A DNA stretch of 64,000 bases, taken from Spinacia oleracea (Eukaryota; Streptophyta; Magnoliopsida; Caryophyllales; Amaranthaceae). Positions 34,873 through 46,698 of this stretch are shown here, in pieces. The position numbers and the translations under genes were made by a program. The stretch lies in assembly GCF_020520425.1 (NCBI RefSeq), contig NC_079491.1, positions 110,918,652 through 110,982,651 on the forward strand, in the 5' to 3' direction. The notes under the pieces are model-generated. The model was not told the DNA's origin, did no database searches, and saw only the letters and a program-made list of their open reading frames with translations. How positions within the stretch are numbered: the first letter of the stretch is position 1; each line of letters opens with the position of its first letter.

Positions 34873-36046
34873 ATGACTACCCAAGGGATTGCCGATGTGG
34901 TTAGGCAACTAGCTGAAGTAGTGCAGAACTTAGCACAGAAGGTGGCCCAGAGTAAGCCTCCTCAGGGACTTGATCTAGCTGGTGAAATGCTTAAGAAGGT
35001 GGCTACTCAGGGACTTGATCTAGCTGGTGAAATGTTTAAGAAGGTGGCCCAGAGTAAGCCTCCTTTGTATCAAGGGGAAGTAGATCCAACTGTACTTCAG
35101 AACTGGCTAAGGGAGTTCGATAAGCTTATCCTAGCTGTGAATTGTCCAGAAAACCTTAGGGTTAATAGTGTTGTGTATTACCTTGGGGGAGAAGCTGATT
35201 TGTGGTGGCAAAGGTGTGAGAATTTTAAGAGCTACACCTGGATTTGGATGGGAATCATCCAAAGTAGCCTTGAGAAACAAGTTTTATCCACCATACCTGG
35301 AGAAGCAGAAAGCCCAAGAGTTCATCGAGTTGAGGATGGAAGGGATGTCTGTAACTGAATACTATTCTAAGTTCATAGAGCTATCTAGATTTGAACCTGA
35401 AGTGGTGGCAACGGAGGAGCTTAGGGCTCAGATATTTGAGAGTGAATTAAATATGGATTTGCAATTGATGCTTGTTGGAGAGACCTTTACATCTCTTGAC
35501 ACCCTGTACGGGAAAGCTGCCCATTTGTATGGTCTGCAGCAAAGGAAGAATGGAGCTGGTGAAAAGAGGAAGGATGTTGGTAACCAAAACCAAGGTAGTG
35601 GCCAACAGAATCAAGGGAACTTTAAGAGAAACAAGGGAAATAATCATTTCCAGTTCAATGGAAATCATGGTGGGAACAGAAACAATTTCCACAACAACAA
35701 TGGAGATAAGAATCAGTCTGCAAGGAATGGAACGAGAGTCTATGAGTGTAGACGTTGCCATAATAATCACCCAGGACGGGACTGTAATGGAAACCAAGTT
35801 GTCTGTAGGTTCTGTGAGAAACTAGGCCATAGAGAATTTGAATGTTGGGCCAAGAATGGGAAACCCAACCAAGGCAACCGCCAGAACAACAACCGGAATA
35901 ACCAGAACCAGAATGGAGGAAACAATGGTGGAAACCAAAAGGGTTACCAGAATGGTAACAATGGCAACAATGGCCAGAGTAATGGAAAACCTGGGGGGAA
36001 ACTATCAGCAGAATGGGAACCGAAATACCAATGGAAATGTCAATAG
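34873..36046 (+). pseudogene. Element B gag with two zinc knuckles
   Basis: The ATG at 34873 opens MTTQGIADVVRQL. A 45-bp tandem repeat (units from 34961 and 35006) duplicates the 15-residue block QGLDLAGEM(L/F)KKVA(T/Q). The retrotransposon-gag core (LYQGEVDPTVLQNWLREF, YYLGGEADLWWQ) breaks at a frameshift near 35228 and continues as PGFGWESSKVALRNKFYPPYL and so on. An Asn/Gly-rich linker precedes two zinc-binding boxes: CRRCHNNHPGRDC (irregular, CX2CX3HX4C) and CRFCEKLGHREFEC (regular CX2CX4HX4C), near 35747-35848. A second shift in a G run near 35992 leads to the protease frame. Confidence 0.88.
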
Positions 36047-36686
36047 ACGTAGCTATAACAAAGGAGTTGCCCAAGGAAAGATAAATGTAATCACTAGGCA
36101 AGAAGCTGAAAACTCGTCTGACGTCATAGCTGGTACTTTTTCTATTAACTCCATTTTAGTTAAAGTACTATTTGATTCTGGTGCGACTTATTCATTTATA
36201 TTAAAGGGTATCTTAGAGAAGTTAGAGTTGAAAGAATCCAAAAGAATTGAAGTACCCATAGTGATACCAACCGGTGAGATTGAGAAGTGCACTAAGATCC
36301 ATAGAAGCGTACCTTTAACCATAGCCAAGACCATATTCTTGTCTAGCCTAATTGTGTTTGAGTTAGGAGATTTAGATGTGATTTTTGGAATGGACTAGTT
36401 GGCAATGTTCAAAGCCAAGATTGATTGTGAGAAGCAGAAGATCCACTTGAAGTCTAGTCTAGGAAAGGTTGTATCATATCGCCGTTTTGGGAAACCTAGA
36501 AGTGTAGGAATCATCACGGAAACGGAGCTCGTGACGTTAGTACATAAAGGGAACCCCGTCTTCTTATGCAATGTAAGAGACTTAGAACATGTGATGAAAG
36601 AGAAACCAAAGGAAATTGCATTAGTAAATGAGTTCTTGGACGTGTTTCCAACGGAGATCCGGGAATGCCTCCAATCGACCAATTGA
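36047..36686 (+). pseudogene. Element B protease and RT-proximal region
   Basis: The aspartic protease motif LFDSGAT is intact at about 36168-36188, followed by VIFGMD. A TAG at 36396-36398 replaces the Trp codon of the usual GMDWL. The next piece (36399-36686) runs into the RT N-terminus and is closed by a frameshift at about 36670-36686. Confidence 0.85.
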
Positions 36687-38966
36687 CTTTACCGTAGACC
36701 TAATACCCGGAACTGCACCTATCTCGAAAGCCCCATACCGGATGGCTCCGGCGGAAATGAGTGAGTTAAAAGGTCAACTTGAGGAATTAGTAGGGTAAGA
36801 TGACCAAGTGCATCGCCTTGGGGAGCGCCAGTCTTGTTTGTGAAGAAGAAGGACAGAATTATGAGACTCTGTATAGACTACAGAGAGCTCAATAAGGTCA
36901 AAATCAAGAATAAGTATCCTTTGCCTAGGATAGATGATCTATTTGACCAATTGAAAAGAGCGGGAATGTTTTCAAAGATTGACTTGAGGTCAGGTTATCA
37001 TCAGTTGAGAATCGCAGAACACGATATACGAAAGACTGCATTTAGGACTAGATACGGTCATTATGGGTTCACAGTTATGCCTTTTGGATTAACCAATGCG
37101 CCTGCATTTTTTATGGACTTAATGAACCGAGTATTCCATGCATTCTTGGACAAGTTTGTAGTGGTTTTCATAGATGACATTCTTGTTAGGTTATGACAAA
37201 TATAAAACATATATTTCATGCGGAAAAACCATAAAGCCAGGAATCCAAATTAATTGCCACATAGTCAATTAACATAATCTAGGATACATACATGTGACGT
37301 GTGCATTCCCTAGCTGCTCCCAAACCGAACAAGAACAAGTTTATAATTCCAAGTGTAGTGCCTCCGTAGATAGTCCACAGCACGTTCGGATCCGCCTTAG
37401 ATTCAATTAACTAGAATATAGTCTAAGGTTTTATGTTATTCGTACTTAATTATTTGGCAAATTATTAAGCTTAGTTTAATCTTAAAACTATATGAATACT
37501 TATGAATATGTTATATAAATTGTGATTATTCATCACCTATTTATAGGGTGGAATTATCGGACTTAGAAATTCACTAGGATTCAGTTTACTAATTCAATTA
37601 GAATTATACTTAAACTAATCCTTTGTTTTTAGTGTTTAATTAAACGACTAACTCTAGTGGATTTAGGAAAATAATCTAACCGGACAAATCCTAAGCGACT
37701 AAGGATTCGAGGCTTGCACGAACACAACAACATACACGCACAAGCAGCCCACGAAGGGCGATGTGCGCGCACGGCCCAGCAGCGCTGGCACGCGGCCCAT
37801 GCGAGGGCGCTGCCAGCCTGCTGCCTTGCCTTGGCTGGGCCTGGCCTTGCCTTGCGCTTGGCTAGGCCTTCCTTGGTTAGGCGGGGCTGCTTGCTATGCT
37901 GTTGCTCGCTTTGCTCGGGCTTCGCTATGCGTGGGCCTGGCTTCGTGCTAGGCCCTTGCGTCTAGCAAGCTCGTCCGATGTTTATTTCGTACGTCGCGCT
38001 TCCGATTCATTTTCCGATTCCGGAATTCATTTCCGATTCGAACAATATTTAATATTTCCGATTCCTGAATTAATTTCCGTTTCGAACAAATATTTAATAT
38101 TTCCGATTCTGGAATTTATTTCCGATTCCGATAATATTTCTGATTCCGGAAATATTTTCGTTTTTGGCAATATTTCCGATTCCGGCAATATTTCCATTTC
38201 CGATAATATTTTCCGATACGTACCATGTTTCCGTTTCCGGCAACATCTACGACTTGGATAATATTTATTTTTCCGATACGATCCATATTTTCGTTTCCTG
38301 CAATATCATCGTTTCCGGAGTATTCATAATTTGCCTTTTGACGATTTCAGCTCCCACTTGAAATGAGATCCGTCGATTCCGAATATCCAAAAATTGAGTA
38401 TTTAATTCACTTAAATACTTAATCCGTTCATGTACTATTTGTGTGACCCTACGGGTTCAGTCGAGAGTAAGCCGGGGATTAATATTATTAATTCCACTTG
38501 AACTGAAGCGACCTCTAGCTAGGCATACAGTTCACTTGATCTCACTGAATTTTTAACTTGCATAATTAATTAATACTGAACCGCATTTATTAGACTTAGC
38601 ATTGAATGCATACTTGGACCAAGGGCATTATTTCCTTCAATTCTGGTATACTCCAAGAGTGAGGAGGATCATGCGGAACACTTACGGTCAGTGTTGAGTA
38701 CCCTGAGAGATAACCAGTTGTACGCCAAATTCTCGAAGCGGGAATTCTGGCTGGAGAAAGTTGCATTCTTAGGATATTTTATATCTAAGGAAGGAGTTGC
38801 AGTGGACCTTGCAAAGATAAAAGTTGTTAGTGAGTGGCCTACGCCTAAGAGTGTCACCGATGTTCGGAGTTTACTTGGTTTAGTGGGTTATTATAGACGC
38901 TTTGTGCAAGATTTTTCTAGAATCGCCAAACCAATGACAACCTTGATGAAAGGAAGCGAAGTTTGA
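36687..38966 (+). pseudogene. Element B reverse transcriptase, split by solo LTR D
   Basis: RT blocks are visible: [66 protein letters not shown] and the catalytic FIDD (37168-37179). The solo LTR D follows after ATTCT and the codons resume on the far side as [29 protein letters not shown] and the thumb/connection [13 protein letters not shown]. Removing D and one ATTCT restores the D-I-L-V-Y-S order. A TAA occurs at 36796-36798. Confidence 0.9.
37184..38639 (-). mobile_element. Element D: antisense solo Copia LTR inside the RT of element B
   Basis: Perfect ATTCT duplications (37179-37183 and 38640-38644) flank 1,456 bp. On the minus strand it starts TGAAGGAAATAATGCCC and ends CATAACCTAACA. 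Sequence and layout match the LTRs of element E (1.35 kb), including the GC-rich block and an array of TTTCCGATTCCG-type short repeats (about 38000-38320). No internal region remains. Confidence 0.92.
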
Positions 38967-39420
38967 GTGGAATGACCAGTGTGAAGAGGCATTCCAAGCT
39001 TTGAAGACGCGATTGACAACCGCGCCGGTGCTAACCTTACCAGATGAGAGTGGTACCTATGATGTATATAGTGATGCCTCTAAGAATGGCTTAGGGTGTG
39101 TATAGATGCAGAACGGGAAGGTGATTGCGTATGCATCATGACAATTGAAACCATATGAATCCAATTACCCTACCCATGATTTAGAGCTAGCCGCTATAGT
39201 GTTTGCATTGAAGATATGGAGACACTATTTGTATGGTGTGAAATGTAGGATATTCACAGATCATAAGAGTTTGAAATACATTTTCACACATAAGGATTTG
39301 AATATGCGCCAACGAAGGTGGTTAGAATTAATCAAAGATTATGATCTGGATATTCAGTACCATGAGGGAAAAGCCAATGTAGTTGAAGATGCCTTGAGCA
39401 GGAAATCAAGTCATAGTTAG
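38967..39420 (+). pseudogene. Element B RNase H
   Basis: After a frameshift near 38966 the sequence reads TYDVYSDASKNGLGCV with the first catalytic Asp, a TAG at 39103-39105, a TGA at 39139-39141, then [33 protein letters not shown] and the end [15 protein letters not shown]. All RNase H blocks are present but broken by stops. Confidence 0.87.
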
Positions 39421-40631
39421 AATGCGTTAGTAGTTGCTAACGAGCTGTGTAAGGGCGTGCAACGATTAAATCTAGAAATAGTGAGTGGTGAATTTCATGA
39501 GGGAATGATGAATGCCTTAACCATCCAGCCGTCAGTGTTTGATGAAATCTGGGAAAATCAGGCTGGAGATGTTAATTTAGAGCGGATCAAGGAAAAGATT
39601 TCGCAAGGAAAGGAGATGGACTTTAAAATCCATGATGATGGAAGTTTGAGGTACAAAGGACGATGGTGCGTGCCTCAAAAGTGTAGTGAACTAAAGGAAA
39701 AGTTGATGAGAGAAGGTCACAATACACCATATTCTGTTCACCCAGGAGGTGATAAGCTGTATAAGGATCTGAAAAAGGTCTATTGGTGGCCAAGAGTGAA
39801 GAATGAAGTGGTTGAATTCGTGGCAAGATGTTTGCCTTCTCAGAAGGTTAAGATTGAGCATAGGAGACCTCAAGGAAAAGTCAAACCTTTAGAGATTCCG
39901 AGTTGGAAGAGGGATTGTATCTCAATGGACTTTGTCACTTGTTTACCCAAGTCAAAAAGTGGAAATGACACCATTAGGGTGTAGTAGATAGGTTGACTAA
40001 GTCGGCAGTGTTCGTACCAATGAAAGAAACCTGGAAAATGGAACAACTTGCCAAAGCTTACATCAAACATGTAGTGAGAATACATGGAGTTCCTAAGGAT
40101 ATCGTATCAGATAGGGATTCTAGGTTCCTTTCGAATTTCTGGAAAAGTGTGCAGAAGAACTTTGGTACGACATTGAAAATGAGTACAACGTTCTACCCAG
40201 CCACAAATGGACAAACCAAAAGGACTATCCAAACCTTAGAGGATATGCTAAGATCTCGTGTGATTGATTTTCAAGGAGGATGGGAAGATAGCCTAGATCT
40301 AATTGAGTTTTCATACAACAATAGCTATCATGCCAGGATTGGAATGGCACCATTTGAAGCCTTCTATGGGCGAAAGTGTAGAAGTCAACTATGTTGGAGT
40401 GACATTCGTGAACCCGTTGTACTAGGTCCCCAAATGATTGAGGACACGATGAATCAGGTTAGGACTATTCAATCTAAAATCCAAGCCGCGCAAGATCGCC
40501 AAAAGAGCTATGCGGACTTAAAACGTAGGGATGAAGAGTTCCAAATACGCGACAAAGTGTTGCTTAAGGTTTCACCAATGAAGGGTGTAATGAGATTTGG
40601 GAAGAAAAGAAAGCTAAGCCCAAATATATAG
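39421..40631 (+). pseudogene. Element B integrase
   Basis: The HHCC box reads HPGGDKLYKDLKKVYWWPR and then CLPSQK: the last Cys is Ser (39838-39840). The core has Asp in SMDFVTCLP and Asp in VSDRDSRF, but the Glu of the DD35E triad is Lys: TNGQTKRTI (AAA at 40218-40220, one transition from GAA). A frame break lies near 39984. The C-terminal part FSYNNSYHARIGMAPFEAFYGR is well kept. Confidence 0.9.
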
Positions 40632-40972
40632 GCCCATATGAGATCCTAGAACGGATAGGGAAGGTAGCATATAGATTAGCCTTGCCCATGGACTTGCATA
40701 GAGTGCACAATGTGTTTCATGTATCTCAGTTGAGAAAGTACGTCCCGGACAAGTCTCATGTGCTGCAACCGGAGACCATAGAGTTAGACCAAAGTTTGAC
40801 ATTTGAGGAAAGACATGTCAAAATCCTTGATAGCAAAGTGCGTAGTACACGGACTAAGGATGTTAATATTGTTAAAGTGTTATGGTCTAACCAAGAATCC
40901 GAGGAAGCTACCTGGGAAGCCCAGGAAGAAATGAGAAAGAAATATCCCGAGCTTTTTCGCGAGGTTAGTTGA
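40632..40972 (+). pseudogene. Element B integrase tail with chromodomain-like end
   Basis: After a frameshift near 40605 the text reads GPYEILERIGKVAYRLALP, HNVFHVSQLRKYVPD and the C-terminal ILDSKVRSTRTKDVNIVKVLWSN, EEATWEAQEEMRKKYPELF, the C-terminal chromodomain-type block of Tekay/Del elements. Stop at 40970-40972. Confidence 0.85.
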
Positions 40973-41253
40973 GTTACGGGGCCGTAACTCATTTTCTTTA
41001 AGGGGGGTAGAGTGCGGTAGAATTTCACGCTTTTTATCTTATTTACCTAATTTTCCCCTTACGGTATGCCTAATTTATTGTTTTCAGTGAAGTTTCAATG
41101 TTTATTGTCATGTTGAATTACTTAAAAAGTACAGCAACTAAAACTTTCTACGAAGAAAACGCACTAAAGCCTCATAAAGTCACAAGTCCAGATTTTAAAT
41201 TGTGATTTTCGTGCCCAAGTTTCGGGACGAAACTTCTTTTAAGGAGGGTAGAC
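40973..41253 (+). other. 3' non-coding tract and polypurine tract of element B
   Basis: It contains an internal purine-rich AAGGGGGGTAGAGTG near 41000 and the polypurine tract AAGGAGGGTAGA (41241-41252) next to the right LTR. Confidence 0.75.
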
Positions 41254-44155
41254 TGTAATACCTCGTATTTTTCGGAATTTATAAAAATATTTTATTATAT
41301 ATTTATAGGAATTTTTATGAATTTAATTTAATTTAATGAGAATTAAATGTGTTTTTATTTTAATTAATTTGAGTATTAATTATTTACGAAAAATTATATT
41401 TTTATTAAATAAATTCAACATCAGGATTTGTTAGGTCGTATTTTTAAAACGAATTTAATTTAATCAAAGCCCAGTTAAGTTCCATGATCAAACCCAACCA
41501 GGCTTACAATAAATTAATATTAAACAAGCCCGTAAGCAAGCCCAGCCTTAAACCCTAAAACCTAACTCATGAAGGGATGAGAACCTATAAATACCCCTCC
41601 CCTTCATGAGATTCCCAACCTAAAAATTCTGAATTGTCTCTCTCCTCTCTCCCTCCTTTTCGTCCGCCCTTGCTTAAGCCCCAAGGCACGAGTGCCTTTG
41701 CTCGTGTCCTTGTGCTCGTGTGCCGAGCCGCCTCATGCGCACCATCGCTGCCTCTCTCTCTCGCCTCACCTCACAGCCAACACGCAACACTCGTTGCTTG
41801 ATGTTGTTGCTGTGCGCGCACCTCGCATTCCCTCTCCCTCTCGCCTAGCGCACCTCGCGTGCCCTAGCCCAGTGCCCAGGCCTCGCTGCCCACTCGCCCA
41901 CATACGCAGCACTGCTGTTGTTGTGTGCGCGCTGCTCGTGTGCCGTGTGCTCGTGTGTTGTTGCATCCGTCGCTCCCACACACACAACACATCAATTGTT
42001 GTGTGTGTGTGTTGTTGATTGTTGATAACCAAATTGTATACTTTCAAACTTTTCAATTTTCAATTTTAAATTGTTTTAATTATATTAATTGTGATTATTT
42101 AATTATTTGGATTATTTAAATTGATTGGAACGGTTATGAACACCGTGTTTTAATATTTAGTATTCGGATTGATGAGATTGGTTTTGATTCAAAAGAATTA
42201 TAATTTTCAGATTTCAAGGTTAATTAAAGTGTCAAATTTTAAGGTCAAAACATGATTTTATTAATAATCTATTAGTAGGATTTTGATTCCGATTGTTCAA
42301 TAGATTGATTCACATAATTTAATAACGATTTAAATTATGGGAATCAAATTAAATTTTCAAATTTGTTATTAAGCTTTGAAGGGTTGATTTTAATGGTTTT
42401 TAAAGCTAAAAAGTCAATGTTTTATGCTAGGACTTGAGTTGACTATTTGAGACTATTAAATCGACAAACAACGATTAATTTCTAATTAATCCAAGGATTT
42501 TAGTTTCTTAAATAGTTGCTGGAAATTTAGTAAACATGATTAATAATTAAGTTTTTCCTTTGTGTTTATAGGAGTTGATTTCTAGTGAGTCGTAATTCGC
42601 ACAGTGGCCCCCGTACTTAGGTATTCCAAGTACGTACAACACTAGGGTGACCACCCATTCCTTGAGGACTTTATGAAGTGTATTGAATGCGAATCATGTG
42701 AACTTATGTGTTGGGAATTCATGTTTGATGTGTAGACAAGCATGTGAGAATTATTTTGAATCTATGTGAACGAGCATGTTATGAATTGGTTTATGCTTTA
42801 TAGATTCTATTGAACTACCATGTTATGGACTTTTATAATCGTTGAAGTATGTCAAGCATGTTGTTCAAGTTGGTATGCATGTATGAGTGTTGCGCATGCA
42901 AGTTATTATGATTATGCTATAGTACGGAATGTCTAGCATAATTTGAGCCTATTGAATATTGCCGGAGTGCATTATTTATTCTACCGCAAGAGTAGAATAT
43001 GTTGAGAGAGTCGATGTGAATTGAACTAAGGACTATTTGTGCTAAGGGCGCACTCCGCTTGTTAATAGGCAATGTCGGGTTATCTCAAATAGTGTTTTTG
43101 AGAAGGAACAATGGGAGTAATTTCACTTGACTCTTATGTTTGATCACAAGTCCTAAAGGATTAAAATGAAGTGTCATTGCTGGATGGTTTAATTGTTTAA
43201 TTGTTTGCATGTTATGTCTTGTGTAGAGTCTTGTGTCGCCTTGACCATAACATACTAATTAACGTAAAGTGTAACCCGAATGAGCTTCAAAACTCTTGGA
43301 ACGTATATACCTCGAGTATGAATAATGGGGGGAGTCTTGCCCAAAAACTTGTACTCCTTGAATGATACAAGACGTTGTTTAATTTCATTCATTCTTGTTA
43401 TGCTGTTATGCATTGGAATTCCGTCGGTATGGCCCGACTGTCGGTAGGAGTCCGACTTATTATTATTTGGTGTATGGTTGGCTCCCATCACCCTTTTCTT
43501 TCCTTTTGAGGATACTTTATTTTACCCGTTCGAAGCTACTTCTTTATTAAACTGTGAGTCAAGAGTCGTGTCAAGTGTCGAGTCTTGTCTCCATGTTTAC
43601 TTGTTTGTTATTTGGCTTTTGCATGTGGATTATTAATTCGTGAGTGAAGCATGTTAGGATAGAATGTTATTCTAGCTTGTTCGTACTCAACTTTTGCTGA
43701 CTTTGTGCTTCATGTCTTTTAGTTATGGCCTTTGCCTTAATAACCCTATGATGATCCATCAATTCATTTGCGTTGTTGGGGAGTAGAATTTAATAAAGCA
43801 GGTTTGTAGAGATAACTTGCGGGAGAAGTTATCATGGGATTCGTGTTGAGGGTTTATTTTCTTCCGTACTTTATAAACTCTATTTTCATTTTCTAGTCAT
43901 GACTACTACTTATTTTATTTACACTATAGTTAATGGATTTTAAACTATTTAATACTTTGGTTTTTGGGCCTTAGTGGTTCCAAGTTGTTAATTGACCATT
44001 AACTATTTAAAACGTTTTGAAAGTTAGTTATTTCCGCTGCGTAATTCTGGCAAATAGCCTTAGACGTTATCACGGTGGCGGTAATATCTTGGTAATTCCT
44101 TTATTTTAAGTTGGAAAATGTTTTATAAAAAGCAAGGAATTATTAGGGTGTTACA
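41254..44155 (+). repeat. Right LTR of element B
   Basis: 2,902 bp, TGTAATACCTCG to GTGTTACA, uninterrupted. It includes the GC-rich stretch 41672-41990 and short low-complexity ORFs that are not supported as genes. Confidence 0.93.
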
Positions 44156-45248
44156 ACGTCGCCCTTGATGATCCCTATGACGATCCACCTAGAGAAGACC
44201 ACAATGAGAGGATGGAACGATTAGAAACCGTAAGCACGATGTTAGAAGAATTGGTCAAACATTATCGGAAACAGAAATTTACTAATGCGAACGAAAATGC
44301 ATCAATGTTCAAGAAGTTTTCATCCCTGAACCCACCATCTTATGATGGCAAACCTGACCCAGTGGAGTTTGAAGACTGGATCAATTGCATAAATCAATTG
44401 TTTGAAACCTTGCAATGTCCTAAGGAATGGAGAGTCGATTTTGCTGTGTTTTATCTAACGGGTCAAGCAAGTTTATGGTGGAAAGTTAATAAGGAAAGGA
44501 AGAATGAGCCTGGATTTGGTTGGACCAAACTCCAAAAGTTAATTACAGACAAGTTTTATCCACCATCACTAAGGAAACAAAAAGAAGACGAGTTTCTGCA
44601 CGTGCAACATGGAACAATTAGTGTTATGGAATACGCAAACAAATTCATGGTATTTCAAGATTCTCACCGGAGCTGGTATTGACAGAGCAATCCAGGATGA
44701 AACGTTTTGAGCGAGGTCTTCACTTGTAGTACCAGGATATATTGGCAACTCAAAGGTTTACTTCCTATCAAGATATGGTTGATATCACAATTAATGTTGA
44801 ACGAGTTGTACTACTTTGAGAAGCACAAAATTTTGGTGATAAAAGGAGGAATGATAATCAAAACCATGGAGGATCTAAAAAGCCAAACCAGGGAAACTAT
44901 AATTATATAAGGAACGATAGTAAAGACTAAGGTCATAACAATTATGACAGAGAAACTCGTAACATATGGTGTGCTAAGTGTGGAAAGCGAAATCATACTT
45001 AAAGTGAATGTCGTGCAGGAACAAATACGTGTTATCGATGTGGAGGAAAATATCATTTTGTCATGGACTGTCCTAAACCACCTCCCACGAATACTGGAAG
45101 AGCAACCTCGACCAATCATGAACAAAACAACAACAATGCTAGGGTCAATCATAATCCACCACGACCACCATCATCTAGAAAGGCTTACATGATGAGAGCT
45201 GACAAGGAAGAAGAAGATGACGCCAACGCTGATACCATTTCAATTTAG
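44156..45248 (+). pseudogene. Element A gag, main piece with two zinc knuckles
   Basis: Continues the frame interrupted at 22843: ALDDPYDDPPREDHNERMERLE. The gag core (SYDGKPDPVEFEDWI, FYLTGQASLWW, GWTKLQKLITDKFYPPSLR) is a typical retrotransposon-gag domain. Frame breaks occur near 44645 and between 44735 and 44950. Two CCHC boxes follow, CAKCGKRNHT*SEC (stop inside) and CYRCGGKYHFVMDC, near 44970-45071. The C-terminal tail ends DANADTISI with a stop at 45246-45248. No protease follows. Confidence 0.83.
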
Positions 45249-46698
45249 TTCTCATGTACGTTTGAACCTAGTTTTCCTTAGTTTCCTGTTTTAAATTTGA
45301 TGTCATGTTATAGATCTTTTGTCAAGGACATGTTATGAAATATTTAAGAATCATTAATGTCCTTGAGGAAGTTTATGAAAGAATTAATAAAAGCATGATT
45401 TTGTGGATATAAATTGTTTTAAGGAACTTTTATGTTTATGAATTATTTAAGGTTGAATGTTAAAGTACCGGAAGAGCATGACCTTGTATTTTATAAGTGG
45501 CTATTTAAGATTGAATGATAGAGTAGTACCAAAAGAGCATGAGTTTATATTTCATAAGTGGCGAATCATCACTTAAATCAAGGTTATTCAAGGTTCAACG
45601 CATTTAAGTTATGATTAAGATTGATTTATGAGTTACTTTCTCGTACCCTTCATAATGATTGTTTTGTGGTTGTAAGTATCTAAGAGTATTTTCTGATATG
45701 TTAAGGAAGCTAAGCTAGAATTTTAAAAAGTTATGAAAGATTGTTATGTGAGACCAAATATGATTTATGGTGAAAAGATGAAATTGAGGTTACACATGGA
45801 GTTCTGAGGATTATACCAAAGGAGGTTATCAGGAATTAGTATGTCAGTAAGGTTGATGGTGTTTTTAGTTTACCTTTTCGCATCATTTATAGGGATTGTT
45901 TTTGTGTATTTATCTAAAAGAATGCTTGATAATATCCATAAGGAAAACTGAACTAGAGAATGTAAGGTTTGCAAAATTGTTATGTGGAAAAGTATGATTT
46001 ATGGTGAAAACATGAAACTGAGTTTGCATATAAAGCTTTGAGGATCTTACCAAAGTAAGTTACCGAGAATTTGTATGTCTATCAAGTTGATTATATCAAT
46101 GAATGTTATTAAATTCGAAAAGAATTATGAATGATTGAGGAATGTAATGGAGTTGGGAATAAAAAATCGACAAAATGACATGACTGTAAAACTAGGTAGT
46201 CTGAACTAAGTTTTCGGGGAGCTAGATTGTTCCTGATAAAGGCATGCTTGATGGATTAGCATTATCCGCAAATACAAGATTTGTCCTGATAAAGGCATGC
46301 TTGATGGATAAGTAACGAAGTCGTATGTCCAACGATGTATTTCTAGTCACGTGATTGGACTCGAACCCCTACAACGAACGTAGTCAACAAAGTTATTCAA
46401 CGTAGAAGAAAAGATCGAAGACCGAAATCAAAACGAATCGAATAATGAAAGTCAACGAAAATATTCCTGCAGCAAAGAAGCCCAGTAGCAAATGAAAGCG
46501 AAATATCTCCAAATAGTTGCCTAAGAACGATATGATGTACGAATCCCTATGTTTTCTATGAATGATTGTATTATGATCGGCCATGCTCGTATGTTAGAAT
46601 AAATGATTGTGCTATGTGTGATTTCAAAGAATGTCAATTGGTCAAAGTTCAACTGAGCTCCAGTTTCGAGGACGAAACTTTGTCTAAGGGGGTAAGGA
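45249..46698 (+). other. Element A region where pol would lie, non-coding
   Basis: About 1.45 kb of AT-rich sequence with no protease, RT, RNase H or integrase motif and only short chance ORFs. It ends with GTCTAAGGGGGTAAGGA (46682-46698), the polypurine tract next to the right LTR. Confidence 0.75.

Larger units (their letters stand above)
22844..44155 (+). mobile_element. Element B: Tekay-like chromodomain Ty3/Gypsy retrotransposon
   Basis: Flanked by perfect ACGTC duplications (22839-22843 and 44156-44160). Termini are TGTAATACC and GTGTTACA. LTRs are about 2.9 kb (left one interrupted by element C). The inside holds an extra ORF, gag with zinc knuckles, protease, RT, RNase H, integrase and a C-terminal chromodomain-like tail, in Gypsy order, typical of the chromovirus Tekay/Del lineage. 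Many stops and frameshifts and a lost integrase Glu make it inactive. The solo LTR D lies in its RT. Confidence 0.93.

Noticed and set aside
36047..36101. Antisense ORFs over element B gag (for example 35655-36101 minus)
   Set aside because: They are shadows of the Asn/Gly-rich gag linker in the opposite strand.
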